NCBI RefSeq assembly: GCF_000002875.2
Contig: NC_009416.2
Coordinates: 503,501 to 567,500 of the forward strand
Length of the DNA stretch: 64,000 nt
Reading direction: 5' to 3'
Origin: Leishmania infantum JPCM5
Taxonomy: Eukaryota; Euglenozoa; Kinetoplastea; Trypanosomatida; Trypanosomatidae
Numbering within the stretch: the stretch's first letter is position 1; every line of letters begins with the position of its first letter. The notes below the pieces were generated by a model, which was given only the letters and a program-made list of their open reading frames with translations, ran no database searches and was not told where the DNA came from. Below are positions 38,528-47,607 of this stretch, piece by piece. The position numbers were made by a program, and so were the translations under genes.

Positions 38528-39377
38528 GCTTTCATTTTTCTGTGTTGGTGGTGAGCGGGAAGGAGGGTTGTTGTTTCGTCAAGGAAGAGGATAGCATACG
38601 TAGCGACGACGGCGATGAAGATGATGATGCGGCGGACAAAACGCCCACATGTGTCTGTGTGTGTGTGTGTGTTTCTGTGAGACGACGTGTTGATGTGGTA
38701 CCGTGTGCCTGCGTCTCTCCTCTTTTCATTGCTTCATCTTCCTTCCAGTGCTTTTTTCCTTCCAAGTAAGAACTCCAACACACACACACACAGAAAAAAG
38801 AAAAACATCAAAATGGAAAGCGGCTGTGCCGCGTGTGATCTCGCGAAGAGGTTTTACTCACGAGTAGGTGAGGTTTTGCATGTATTGCGTGTGATGGGAG
38901 GAAGCTGCACGATGTGAGCCACCAGTGTGGTACGGCTCGCAGTGTTTCGCTGTAGCTTGTCATACAGGTGAAAGGAGTCGGCGCGGCTTCTTATCGCACG
39001 ACGAAGAGAGCGGGTAGGAGGTATGGCCGGCTTTTCCTGCAGTCCCACCATCTCTCTCCACTCGCCCTCTCACGCCAAATGCGCTGCTGTTGATGCTGCA
39101 CCAGCGCGTGTATCCCCAACTACGCACGTCTTCCACTCAACCTCTTCTCTCCTTTGCCTCCATTCCTCTCCGTTCTCTCCGGTGCACCATGCATGTGTGC
39201 GTCTCGCATTTTCGCACCTTTTTTTTTTCGCCCGCCCACCCCCGGTCATGAGAAGGGCACGCGTGTGTCTGCCTGATACATTCGGCCATACAACAGCCGT
39301 CTAAACACACCCGCCAATGCGGTTCAACACATTTAACGCATCTGCTTTTCCAGCAGCATCGGCGATTCTCCTTTCTC

Positions 39378-39788
39378 ATGACCGGGCACCCACGGCATTG
39401 CATGCTGTCTCAGAGCCCAGCGGCCTCCCCCCTCTCTCCCCACTCCTTCTGGGGAAGCCAAGCAGCCCACCCGACTCTCCCCCTGCTATCCTCCGCCAAA
39501 TGCCGAGCCACCTCTGGCTGTGGCACGATCAGGCACCTACGACGTAAGGCAGCGGGGGTGGAGGAGGAGGAGGAGGAGGAGGGTGTCTGAGCGGTGCATC
39601 GCTGCTGACGTCGGCGGTCCGGTGCTGGACGGCGTGGCGTCGCAGCGGCCCGCGATCGTGTCAGCAGGGCGGCGCCATCCATAGGAGTTTAGGCGGCGTG
39701 CCAGCGTGGCTCGGACGTATCCCCTCCCCCCGCCACCCCTCCCCTCGGCCCTCACACGGCCTACTAGTGTGGGTGGGTGGGTGGGGGC
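39378..39788 (+). mobile_element. Dispersed repeat, copy 2 (truncated)
   Basis: The first 411 bases match copy 1 (16892-17298) except for small indels and three or so extra gga units. Identity stops abruptly at the G-quadruplex motif, after which 39789 onward is unrelated. It lies about 2.1 kb downstream of the last rightward gene and keeps the same orientation. Confidence 0.75.
39771..39787 (+). other. G-quadruplex motif at the truncation point of repeat copy 2
   Basis: Three GGGT units and five G. The shared repeat sequence ends exactly here. Confidence 0.7.
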
Positions 39789-40104
39789 CGTGGATAACGG
39801 CGAGGGGTGGAGTGGAGTTCGCTCTCACGTTGTGTAGCAGAACCCACAGGTTGAACGCCAAAACTTGTCAACGCTTTTCCAGTGGGGCGATGCGTGTGAT
39901 CATTTCCTGAGATGCTTCACGTGGTTTCTGCAGAATGCATTCTGTCTGTCGGCCTCACCATCAGGGGGAGGAGTTTGTCCTCGTAACGAGCGTTGGCCGA
40001 CATCTCTAAGTCGTGGGCCCCGTTCGTGGCTGCTGCCTGTGTTTGTGCTAGCGCTGGGCGCGTTGTGGTCGATACCACCTCCTGGGTAGCGTCTGTCATA
40101 CAGT

Positions 40105-40158
40105 ATGAGTGGGCCCCTCTTGCCTAGCGCAAACGCTCCTGCCTTCGACCCTGCTTGA
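40105..40158 (+). other. 17-codon open frame ending in a PAM2-like NAPAFDPA
   Basis: The frame reads MSGPLLPSANAPAFDPA and stop. The last eight residues resemble the NAPSFDPT of the capping-type protein at 27966, and the underlying aacgctcc is identical. The upstream half of the PAM2 motif (LNP) is out of register by one residue. It could be a decayed fragment of a third paralogue, a micropeptide or chance. Confidence 0.3.
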
Positions 40159-41092
40159 TCATCCTAGTTGAGCGCCACTTGGGGCGAGCGTCGCTCAGAG
40201 CGACGTTGGCTTGTCTCCAGGCGAAAAGGCAGCCGAATACGGGCATCGGCGATGTGCACCCCAGCGTGTGTGTGTGGGGGGGGGGTAGAGGCTGTTGGAG
40301 AGTGGCATGCCTGCAGGTGTTTTCTCTCCGTGTCTAACAGATTGCCGTTTCAGGTATATGAGAGTTTTTGGACAGATGAAGCGTACTTCAGTGCTTCGAG
40401 ATGGGCTGCCCCCCCCCCTTCCTCCCCTTGTGGGGATTCGTCAGCGTTGTGAACGGCGCTCTCGCGTTTGAGGTGGCGTGGTTTCCCCGCGCACCCATTA
40501 TGGTGAGAGCATCACAACTCTGAACGTGTTTTCTGCCTATGAGACAGCGAGTAGACAGGGCACTAGATACTGGAAGGTGCCAGCGATTTTGTCGGATATG
40601 AGCTATGGCTGCTGGTGAGTGCAACTGTATTCATGGTGTGCTCCCATGACCGGACGCGCTTGTCGGCACGCGTCGATGGAGGAGTCGCCGCCACCCATGG
40701 GGGAAGCTACCTTCTCTGGTAGAATCGTTTCTTGCGCACGCATGTCCCCTTTAGGTGATCCCAGCACGGGCTCCTTTCTGGGATGCGTCTCTCCAGGGCG
40801 CTGGTGCGATCCGGAGGCGGGTGCGATGGGTGGGGGCGTGCGGGAGGGGGTGGGGGATCTCGTCGCCTTTGGCGGGCGGGTGCGCCGCCACGCCCCTTGG
40901 GGGGGGGGCCCTGGGCCTCGCGGGGAGGGGCAGGGGCTTTCGGGGCTTGCTGAAACGGCGCTTGGCGTGGCGGGGAAACCAAGCGGCTGTTTCCCGCCCG
41001 GGAAGGTTTTTTTTTGGCACAAGGAACGGCGACGAAAACACAAGCCAAGGCCAGCGCGCCATGCGCGCACTATGGCCTTGTCGGTGACGCGC

Positions 41093-42061
41093 CTACACGT
41101 GGAAGTCGTGGGTGATGTACAAGTGGCGTTGTTCGTAAAGTCGGTGCATCTGCTTGTGGTGCAGCTCCGTCGCCAGCTCCTCCACACTGGGCTCCGCCAT
41201 CGAGAGGCAAATTGGTGACGCCAACGCCGGCGCAGCGTCCATGCCGGGGGGCCTCACTACAACCTGACGCATCGGCGTCACGCTGCTGTAATCAAGAAGG
41301 TCGCGAAGTCGCATCGCTCGTATCTCGCTGCTTAAGTGCCGCAGCTCTGTCTGGAGCGCCTGGACGGCGTCAAAGGTATCGTCGACAAGAACATGAGGAT
41401 CTATGCATACGGGTGCGTTGCGCCGAACCGGGACGGCGGAGTGCGGCGGCGATGGCACACGTGGGACCGGCGCAGCGTACAGGCGGCGCATGGGCGCGAT
41501 TTTCTCGCTGCCGTGAGCCTGCGTGTGTGGTAGCCTCACCGTCGGTCGAGGAAGCGACAGTGGCACCGGAGACAAGAGCCGCGGTCGAGAGTACCACGAC
41601 GGTGTTGTCGCTGCTGACGCCGACCCCATCCGCGCTCCAATGAGCGAACCGCGCTCTGCATGGTGGCCGCTGCGGTGCCAAGGAGCGGCGCGATCGTCGA
41701 AGTAGGCAGGAAGCGACGTGCCGCGAGCAGAACGGAGTGCCGGGCCTTCGGTGGCGTCTACCCGCGGCGGCGAATCCAAGGGCGCAGTGGAGTCAACGCG
41801 CGAAACGCCGCAGGGCTTCGTGCGTGACAGGGCTGGAATGAACCACAGCGTATTCGCCTTGTCGACCCCGCAGTCCATGCCCACGGCAACGGGGGTCGTC
41901 TGTGGGTCGATGCGGTGGTCACCCCAGTACAGGTCACCATCCTCGTCGAAGCGCCTTAGCACATTGTGGAACTTGACCGTCGGCTCCAGCTGCAGCAGAC
42001 GGGGCTCATCGCACCCGTCTGTGTACACCTCCAAGAAACACCGGCGTGCGCTCGTATCCAT
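41093..42061 (-). CDS. Conserved-looking hypothetical protein, unknown function
   Basis: A 322-residue protein I do not recognise, the last gene of the leftward array. Residues about 5-80 look like a folded domain (RRCFLEVYTDGCDEPRLL, DLYWGDHRIDP, NTLWFIP), perhaps a small beta-rich or ubiquitin-like module. The middle is Pro/Ser/Arg-rich and probably disordered. The C-terminal 100 residues contain a helical stretch (VQALQTELRHLSSEIRAMRL) and a second one near the end (PSVEELATELHHKQMHRLYE). The frame is open from a TTG at 42205; the first ATG is at 42061. A pyrimidine tract with TAG at 42661-42676 on this strand could be the splice site, giving a 5' UTR of about 600 nt. Confidence 0.65.
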   Translation of the reverse strand: MDTSARRCFLEVYTDGCDEPRLLQLEPTVKFHNVLRRFDEDGDLYWGDHRIDPQTTPVAVGMDCGVDKANTLWFIPALSRTKPCGVSRVDSTAPLDSPPRVDATEGPALRSARGTSLPAYFDDRAAPWHRSGHHAERGSLIGARMGSASAATTPSWYSRPRLLSPVPLSLPRPTVRLPHTQAHGSEKIAPMRRLYAAPVPRVPSPPHSAVPVRRNAPVCIDPHVLVDDTFDAVQALQTELRHLSSEIRAMRLRDLLDYSSVTPMRQVVVRPPGMDAAPALASPICLSMAEPSVEELATELHHKQMHRLYEQRHLYITHDFHV

Positions 42062-42660
42062 TGAATCAAATGACACAGGGGCAGGGGCGATCGGGCGAGC
42101 GGCTTTCTGCTCGATGGCTGTTCTCGCCTCCCCTTTCCAGCTGTATGTTTCCGCTGTGGGTATGGTCGTAGGGGCCTGAGTGGCAGAGATGTGTGCAGCA
42201 GCCAACCAACGCGGATAAAGCAGAGCAGATAGACAAGTAGCGCAGGGAAAAGGTAGAATGTCCGCTGTTTCTACTGCAACCTAAAAACATGACCGTCCTT
42301 TCCTTCTTTTTCGTGCAAGACCTACTCAAGTGCTCTTGTGGCGTGGCCATAGTAGCACAGCAAACGAAAAACATCAGGGAGAAAGACAAGGCGGAGACGA
42401 TGGGTGGGGTGGTGAGCGGTAAAGCGCACGGCGCGATACTGGGGTACACCCTTCCGCAGCTCGATGCGCCCGTGTGAATGCAGTATAGTGCAGAACGATG
42501 CCAAACGGCAGCTTTTCGAGCCTTTTGTAACCTTGTTTTCGGGGAAGAGGAGGGGCTGTCCGTCTGACTGCTCTCCCCCCCCCCACTCAACCCCACCACC
42601 CAACACGTGGCACTGTCCAACGGAGACATGCAAAGACTTCATGGCAACGGGAGAGAAAAG

Positions 42661-42676
42661 CTAAAGAAAAAAAAAG
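42661..42676 (-). promoter_or_regulatory. Predicted trans-splicing signal (minus strand)
   Basis: Read on the minus strand, a run of T/C (cttttttttctttag) ends in AG at about 42661-42662. It is a candidate acceptor for the 322-residue gene. Confidence 0.4.
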
Positions 42677-42940
42677 TGCACCACGCGCTGTGATCGGCAT
42701 AACACATTACAAAAACCTCGCCATCGCAACAGCCGCAACATCAGAAGGGAGAGGACGAGACAAAAAGGCAGCAACGCCACCACAACCACCCACTCAGCAA
42801 CACCCAAAACAGGGACGCATTGGGAATACGGAGAGGAGGGCTCACCTGCAGTGGCAAGTGTACCTCACACTCGACTGCAATACATTCGCAGAAAAAAAAG
42901 ATGTGGCCAAGCAGGAAACGGTCCCGAGGAAGAGGTCTGC

Positions 42941-43620
42941 TTCAGCGTGCCCGTTCTCTGCTGCAGAGCATGCGTTACACTTCACTCGGCACCCGGCCTG
43001 CCGCAGGCCCCCTCCTCCCCATCGCGTCGTGCGAAGCAGCGCTGCAATAGCCTTACAGCAACGCGCCGACTCTGTCATCGGAACACCGCCTCCGCCTCAA
43101 ACCATACCCAGAGGCCCGCAGCGCAGGGTCCCTCACAGCCGCGTCCATCATGCCCCGTCGCCACCCCTGGCGCATCCCTGCCCCCTCATCGGCGGTGGCA
43201 CTCAGCCCCCCACCCACCCACCCACACTAGTAGGCCGTGTGAGGGCCGAGGGGAGGGGTGGCGGGGGGAGGGGATACGTCCGAGCCACGCTGGCACGCCG
43301 CCTAAACTCCTATGGATGGCGCCGCCCTGCTGACACGATCGCGGGCCGCTGCGACGCCACGCCGTCCAGCACCGGACCGCCGACGTCAGCAGCGATGCAC
43401 CGCTCAGACCCCCTCCTCCTCCTCCTCCTCCTCCTCCACCCCCGCTGCCTTACGTCGTAGGTGCCTGATCGTGCCACAGCCAGAGGTGGCTCGGCATTTG
43501 GCGGAGGATAGCAGGGGGAGAGTCGGGTGGGCTGCTTGGCTTCCCCAGAAGGAGTGGGGAGAGAGGGGGGAGGCCGCTGGGCTCTGAGACAGCATGCAAT
43601 GCCGTGGGTGCCCGGTCATG
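42941..43620 (-). mobile_element. Dispersed repeat, copy 3 (full length, inverted)
   Basis: The reverse complement begins atgaccgggcacccacgg and ends at cgggcacgctgaa, essentially identical to copy 1 across the whole 0.67-0.68 kb; the main visible difference is a longer gga run. It lies about 200 bases downstream of the SAPS-like stop, in sense orientation to that gene, so it is probably part of its 3' UTR. The flanks differ from those of copy 1, which argues for separate insertion or conversion rather than a large duplication. Confidence 0.75.
43206..43223 (-). other. G-quadruplex motif in repeat copy 3
   Basis: Cccccc-Accc-Accc-Accc on the top strand, hence GGGT repeats plus six G on the transcribed-sense strand, as in copy 1. 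Confidence 0.75.
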
Positions 43621-43825
43621 AGAGAGGAGAAACCACTTTAAGACAAAAAGAAAGCATGCGTCACTCAACCGCACGGAGACAGAACGGAAGAAAGAGAAGC
43701 AACCACAGGAAAACTGAGGAGAAACGGGAAGAGAGCTCTACTGGCGCACTGATGCCCATTTTCACCAGCGACGACGACGACAGCAACAAGTGCGGGGGAT
43801 GTACAGAAAAACAAGAGAATATGTG

Positions 43826-46078
43826 TCAATCTCGGTGCGCTTCTGATGATTGAGTCGCAGTGTCGTTCTGATCTTCATCTGTGTCTCCTTCCGCCGACAA
43901 GAAATTGAAGTTCACGTTGCTAAAGCTGGGGTACGACTGCAGGGCTGGGGAACCGCCCTGTTGCAGGGTGTGCACCTCTTCTTTCAGGGCCTCGATGTCT
44001 ACTACCGCGTCCTGCGCTGGGCGCTGTGGTCGGTCGTCATCGGCGCTGCGGCGCAAAACTATATACGAACCTTTTGTAAACTTGCTTGAAAACTCGGAAA
44101 GGCGCGAGCCGCGAGAGAGGCCGCCCGCCTTCGGGCCGTGGAAGCGATCGCCTGCGAGGTTGATGGTATCGCGGTGTACCGGCTGTGGTAGCCCGGTCGA
44201 GCCGCGCTCCTTAAAGCGCTCACCCGTGATCGGGGCGTCCATGTGGCGCACGCGTTCTTGAATGGCCTCGCACGCCTTGAAAGCTTCCAGGTGCTTCTCA
44301 AACGGGCCACCGGCGGTGGACTGGAAGAGTGGCAGCGAGGATAAATTTGTCAATACATCGATGCAGAGGCTCGACAGGGACGTATTCGGGATCTGTGCGA
44401 GGCGCGTCAGCGCGCCAAGGACAGATTCGACCGCGCCACACCGCAGCACAACAGTGTCTGCCTTCACCAGGTACCTCCACAGGCAATCCCGCTCGGCCGC
44501 AGCGCTGAGACTTTCGCCAACAAGCGTTGCCCGCTGAAAGATGGTCAAGATGCAGCGGTGCAGAGCCCTCGCGAGCGCGTCGTGCTGCGGAAAGCGCTCG
44601 CAGCAGCCGATGAGCGCAGGGAAGAAGCCGCTCGTGATGAGGGTGTTGTCGGTGCTGGCCAGCTGGAAGAGGGAGAGCTCCACGAACAACTCGCAGACCG
44701 CAAGCCGGAGCGGGCCCAGGCCATACATCCCTGCCGGAGCGACCGCAGAGAGGCAGCTTGGCGACGCATCCGCAGATGGCGCGTGCGCGTCCAGCTCGGC
44801 CTCCTCCTGTGCAGTCGGGGCAAGGAGCGCCGTCACGCGTAGCGCCTGTGCCTGAAGCACCGCCACCGGCGTAATGTACCGTGTGGCCGTTTCGTACATG
44901 CAGCTTGTCTCGGGCAGCACCAGCGACTTCCGCACGAGGCCAATGATCGAGACAAGCACCTCCATCCCATCCGCCGCCAGCGACACAGGCGTCGCTGCGG
45001 CGCCCTCTGGCGTCAAGAGCGCCGACCTCCCCACATCCTGCTCGCAGCAGCTTAAGATGCGCTCAACGTAGTCGGAGACAAGCGGCTCGCTGAGGAGCAC
45101 ATCCACGATTGGCCCAGCGCTGTGGCTGTACCCGCGCTTGAGTAGTTCCTTGAAGAAGTAAAAGTAGTGGTACATCCCGGGGTCGCGAATGGCGACGGGT
45201 AGGTAGGCGCAGAGCGTCGTCGGGAAGTCAAGTCGAATCCATTGCGACGTGAAGAGCGCCGTCTTGGTCGTTGGCTTCACCATCCACACCGCGGACAGCG
45301 CTGATCCAAAGAGCGCTATGAGGGTCTCGGCGACAATGGAGTTGCTCGCCAGGTTCTCCACCACACCCTTAATGGTCGAATGCGTGAGGGTGTCGGCGAT
45401 GGCCTGCGTGGTCGCCTCGAAGTCATTATCGAAGGCTTCTAGCAGGAGACGCTGCACGGCAAACGTGCGCTGCGACTCCAGGGTCTTCTCCACACTCAGT
45501 GCTTCGATGCAGGCCGCCACGACCGCGTTGATTTCCGATCGCTCCTGTGAGTGGGTGATACAGAAAGAGAGCAGCTCCGTCAAGTTCGCGAGGCACCGCC
45601 GCTCCTGCTCCTCCTCAGCATCGCCGATGACGGCTGCGGCTGATGTCGGCGCACCGTTGGCGTGATTCCCCTTGGATGGGTGTTCTATCTCCACGACTCC
45701 CGTCGATGCTTCGGCCTCTCCTGGAGTGGTGCAGACCGTCGGAAAGGAGCCTTGCGGCTGGTGTTTCGAGCCCATAGGGCCATTCTCTATCTGCGACTTT
45801 CCGTGAAGCAGCGAGAACAGCGTATCTGCATGCCGTACAATGTATTGAAGAACAACACGCACAGCGCTTGGAATGCCGTCGGAGCTGCCGTCCTCGTCCT
45901 TGTCGGAGCCGTCGCCTCTGCGTCGATTCACACGGGCGGTCCCCAGGGAGTGGATGCTGTGCAGATAGTCGGCAACGCCGTCTGACAACAACACCGCAGC
46001 GAGGTCTGTCTGTGGGGATGCGAGTAGCTCAGGAACACTCTCCGTTGCCCATCTCTTCGACGGTGCACCGATGATCAT
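43826..46078 (-). CDS. SAPS-like protein (PP6/SIT4 phosphatase regulatory subunit family)
   Basis: The 750-residue protein is mostly helical, with armadillo-like pattern. The N-terminus (WATESVPELL, then AAVLLSDGVADYLHSI) and the block at about 455-520 (LRLAVCELFVELSLFQLAS, GFFPALIGCCERFPQHDALA) resemble SAPS proteins, whose matching region reads as a helix, a short NTN-type loop and a gap before a phenylalanine-rich helix. SAPS proteins direct the PP6/SIT4 catalytic subunit to substrates in cell-cycle and stress control. The C-terminal 130 residues are polar and likely disordered. Acidic Gly/Asp-rich inserts occur near 55-65 and a loop near 110-160. The assignment is by pattern; a generic armadillo protein is the alternative. 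The ATG at 46078 starts the frame. Confidence 0.6.
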   Translation of the reverse strand: MIIGAPSKRWATESVPELLASPQTDLAAVLLSDGVADYLHSIHSLGTARVNRRRGDGSDKDEDGSSDGIPSAVRVVLQYIVRHADTLFSLLHGKSQIENGPMGSKHQPQGSFPTVCTTPGEAEASTGVVEIEHPSKGNHANGAPTSAAAVIGDAEEEQERRCLANLTELLSFCITHSQERSEINAVVAACIEALSVEKTLESQRTFAVQRLLLEAFDNDFEATTQAIADTLTHSTIKGVVENLASNSIVAETLIALFGSALSAVWMVKPTTKTALFTSQWIRLDFPTTLCAYLPVAIRDPGMYHYFYFFKELLKRGYSHSAGPIVDVLLSEPLVSDYVERILSCCEQDVGRSALLTPEGAAATPVSLAADGMEVLVSIIGLVRKSLVLPETSCMYETATRYITPVAVLQAQALRVTALLAPTAQEEAELDAHAPSADASPSCLSAVAPAGMYGLGPLRLAVCELFVELSLFQLASTDNTLITSGFFPALIGCCERFPQHDALARALHRCILTIFQRATLVGESLSAAAERDCLWRYLVKADTVVLRCGAVESVLGALTRLAQIPNTSLSSLCIDVLTNLSSLPLFQSTAGGPFEKHLEAFKACEAIQERVRHMDAPITGERFKERGSTGLPQPVHRDTINLAGDRFHGPKAGGLSRGSRLSEFSSKFTKGSYIVLRRSADDDRPQRPAQDAVVDIEALKEEVHTLQQGGSPALQSYPSFSNVNFNFLSAEGDTDEDQNDTATQSSEAHRD

Positions 46079-46781
46079 CGGAGTAGGGTACTGCCTGGAC
46101 GGGATCGTGAAAGCAAAGAAAACAGGACACTACTGGGGGAGAGAGAGGGGGGAAGGGCGAAGCGACAAGAAGCGATGAGCACACGCACACAGCGAGCCCG
46201 CGAAGAAAGCGACCGCGACGTGCAGCCAGACAGGCACACAGGTAAGAGGAAGAGGAGGATGCGCCCACGCGTAAGACCAAACACGCAAGCAGCGGGAAGT
46301 GAGCTTCTGAGGTCAATGTGCGTGTGGTGTGGTGGGGTAGGGGTATAGTGAGAGAAGAAAAGCAAGCCGAAACAGACAACAACAGAGAAGTGCGTGTGCG
46401 CTGTTCGGGGTAGGACAGTCGCTCGCGGATACGTGGTGTGTACCTGTAGAAGGCGCAAGAGCAAACCGCAAGGTGGCCAGAAATGAGAGAAACAGAGCGG
46501 GATGCGGAGGATAAGAACAGCAACAAAAGCCTAGCGAGTGGTCAGTGCATCACGCAGGTCAACAATGAACGTAAAATAGTAATAGAAGAGGGGTGCGCCC
46601 TTACCGCTTAGCTCCGCACTCCTCCCGCAGAGCTGGTGGTGGTCGTCGGTGTCCGCACTGCGTTTCTGTTGATTCTCTGCTCACTCGCTTACTTCCTCTT
46701 TGGAACGGGTGAGGAACAAGGTGTCGGAAGGAAGAGAGGGAAAGAAATGAAAGGCAGAACCGGTGTATGTGTGAATGTGTA

Positions 46782-46800
46782 TGTGTGTGTGTGTGTGTGT
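46782..46800. repeat. (TG)n microsatellite
   Basis: Uninterrupted TG run in the intergenic region upstream of the SAPS-like gene. Confidence 0.85.
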
Positions 46801-46991
46801 CTGCGGATGGATGAGTGGATGGATGGCGCAAGTGCTGTTGGGCGAAAAGAGAAAAACGGAAATAGGGGGTGTAGAAGATCGCATAGGAACAATGTGGGAG
46901 TATCACTGTTTCTCTCTCTGTGTGGGGAGGGGTGTGGGGGTGGGGTGCTCGCGGGACAGAGCAACACTCAGTGTTGTTGTTCAGTAAACAT

Positions 46992-47009
46992 CTATATATA
47001 TATATATAT
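46992..47009. repeat. (AT)n microsatellite
   Basis: tctatatatatatatatat tract; fourth AT island of the window and the only one in the leftward array. Confidence 0.85.
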
Positions 47010-47607
47010 CAGATGCTTATATATTGTGTGCGTATATGCGTGTGCCGCAGGATCAGCGCCGCTGCTGCACGCAAAGTGGCAGGCAGCAGCGAAACAGCTC
47101 TAGCGGCAGCGAAGTGCACGAGAGGACAGAGAAGGTGCAAGAGAAAAAGTGACCAATAGTTATAAGAGCGGCAGGGGACGTTGTTGCACCACAACGGAAA
47201 ACGCGTAGGCGCCTTCGGACTTTTTGCTCGTCGTCTGCCTCACCATATGCGGGCAAACCGCGGATCTCGACTTGTCAGCAGCGTGCCCGCGCCGTCACGC
47301 AAGCGAGCCGATGCGGGGAAAGTCACTCCAGCTTGCGGCGCAGACATGCGTGCCCATGACAGATTAGAATATCAGCTCAGTACTGTTGTTTGTGCGACAT
47401 GTATTACTCTCTTGTAGGCTACTCGAATGAGCAGAGAAGCAGAGAGGGAGAAATAGCAGATATCGCAGCAGCAGCAGCAGCAGCAGCGCACGGGCAACGG
47501 CCCGGCACACTCATGCAGCAGCACAACCCCCCAACCCCAACCTCCGGCTTCCAGGAAAAAAGGGGAACGGGAAATCGAGAAAAAAAAAACAAGACATGCA
47601 CTCAGTG

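Larger units (their letters stand above)
37270..41092. other. Convergent strand-switch region
   Basis: The last rightward gene stops at 37269 and the last leftward gene stops at 41095-41093, so two polycistronic units converge here. The 3.8 kb contains (AC)n and (TG)n tracts, a (GGGTGT)n tract (38489-38527), a truncated repeat copy (39378-39788), a tiny PAM2-like open frame (40105-40158) and a G-homopolymer-rich island (40830-40945). No tRNA or other Pol III gene was recognised. In Leishmania, convergent regions are transcription termination zones marked by base J; this is inferred from gene orientation. Confidence 0.85.
42062..43825 (-). other. 1.8 kb intergenic region with repeat copy 3
   Basis: On the leftward strand it comprises the 3' region of the SAPS-like gene (with the repeat at 42941-43620) and the 5' region of the 322-residue gene. 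A C homopolymer occurs at 42576-42584. No gene recognised. Confidence 0.5.
46079..47607 (-). other. 1.5 kb intergenic region
   Basis: No gene. It contains a (TG)n run (46782-46800), an (AT)n tract (46992-47009), a (GCA)n run (47466-47488) and a poly-A run (47580-47589). These lie between the helicase stop and the SAPS-like start. Confidence 0.5.

Noticed and set aside
37270..41092. tRNA or snRNA gene in the strand-switch region
   Set aside because: No convincing A-box/B-box pair or cloverleaf could be found by eye; a covariance search would be needed to exclude it.
40603..41187. Minus-strand open frame of 194 codons in the G-homopolymer island
   Set aside because: Pro/Arg-rich product of the G/C runs; it overlaps the end of the 322-residue gene in another frame.
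42690..43460. 256-codon plus-strand open frame across repeat copy 3
   Set aside because: It reads the repeat in antisense; the corresponding frame in copy 1 has the same shadow and no start-to-stop conservation expected of a gene.
16892..43620. The three repeats as a CRISPR array or as terminal repeats of one large transposon
   Set aside because: There are only three units 3-22 kb apart in mixed orientation, and unrelated housekeeping genes lie between them; no transposase or integrase is present.
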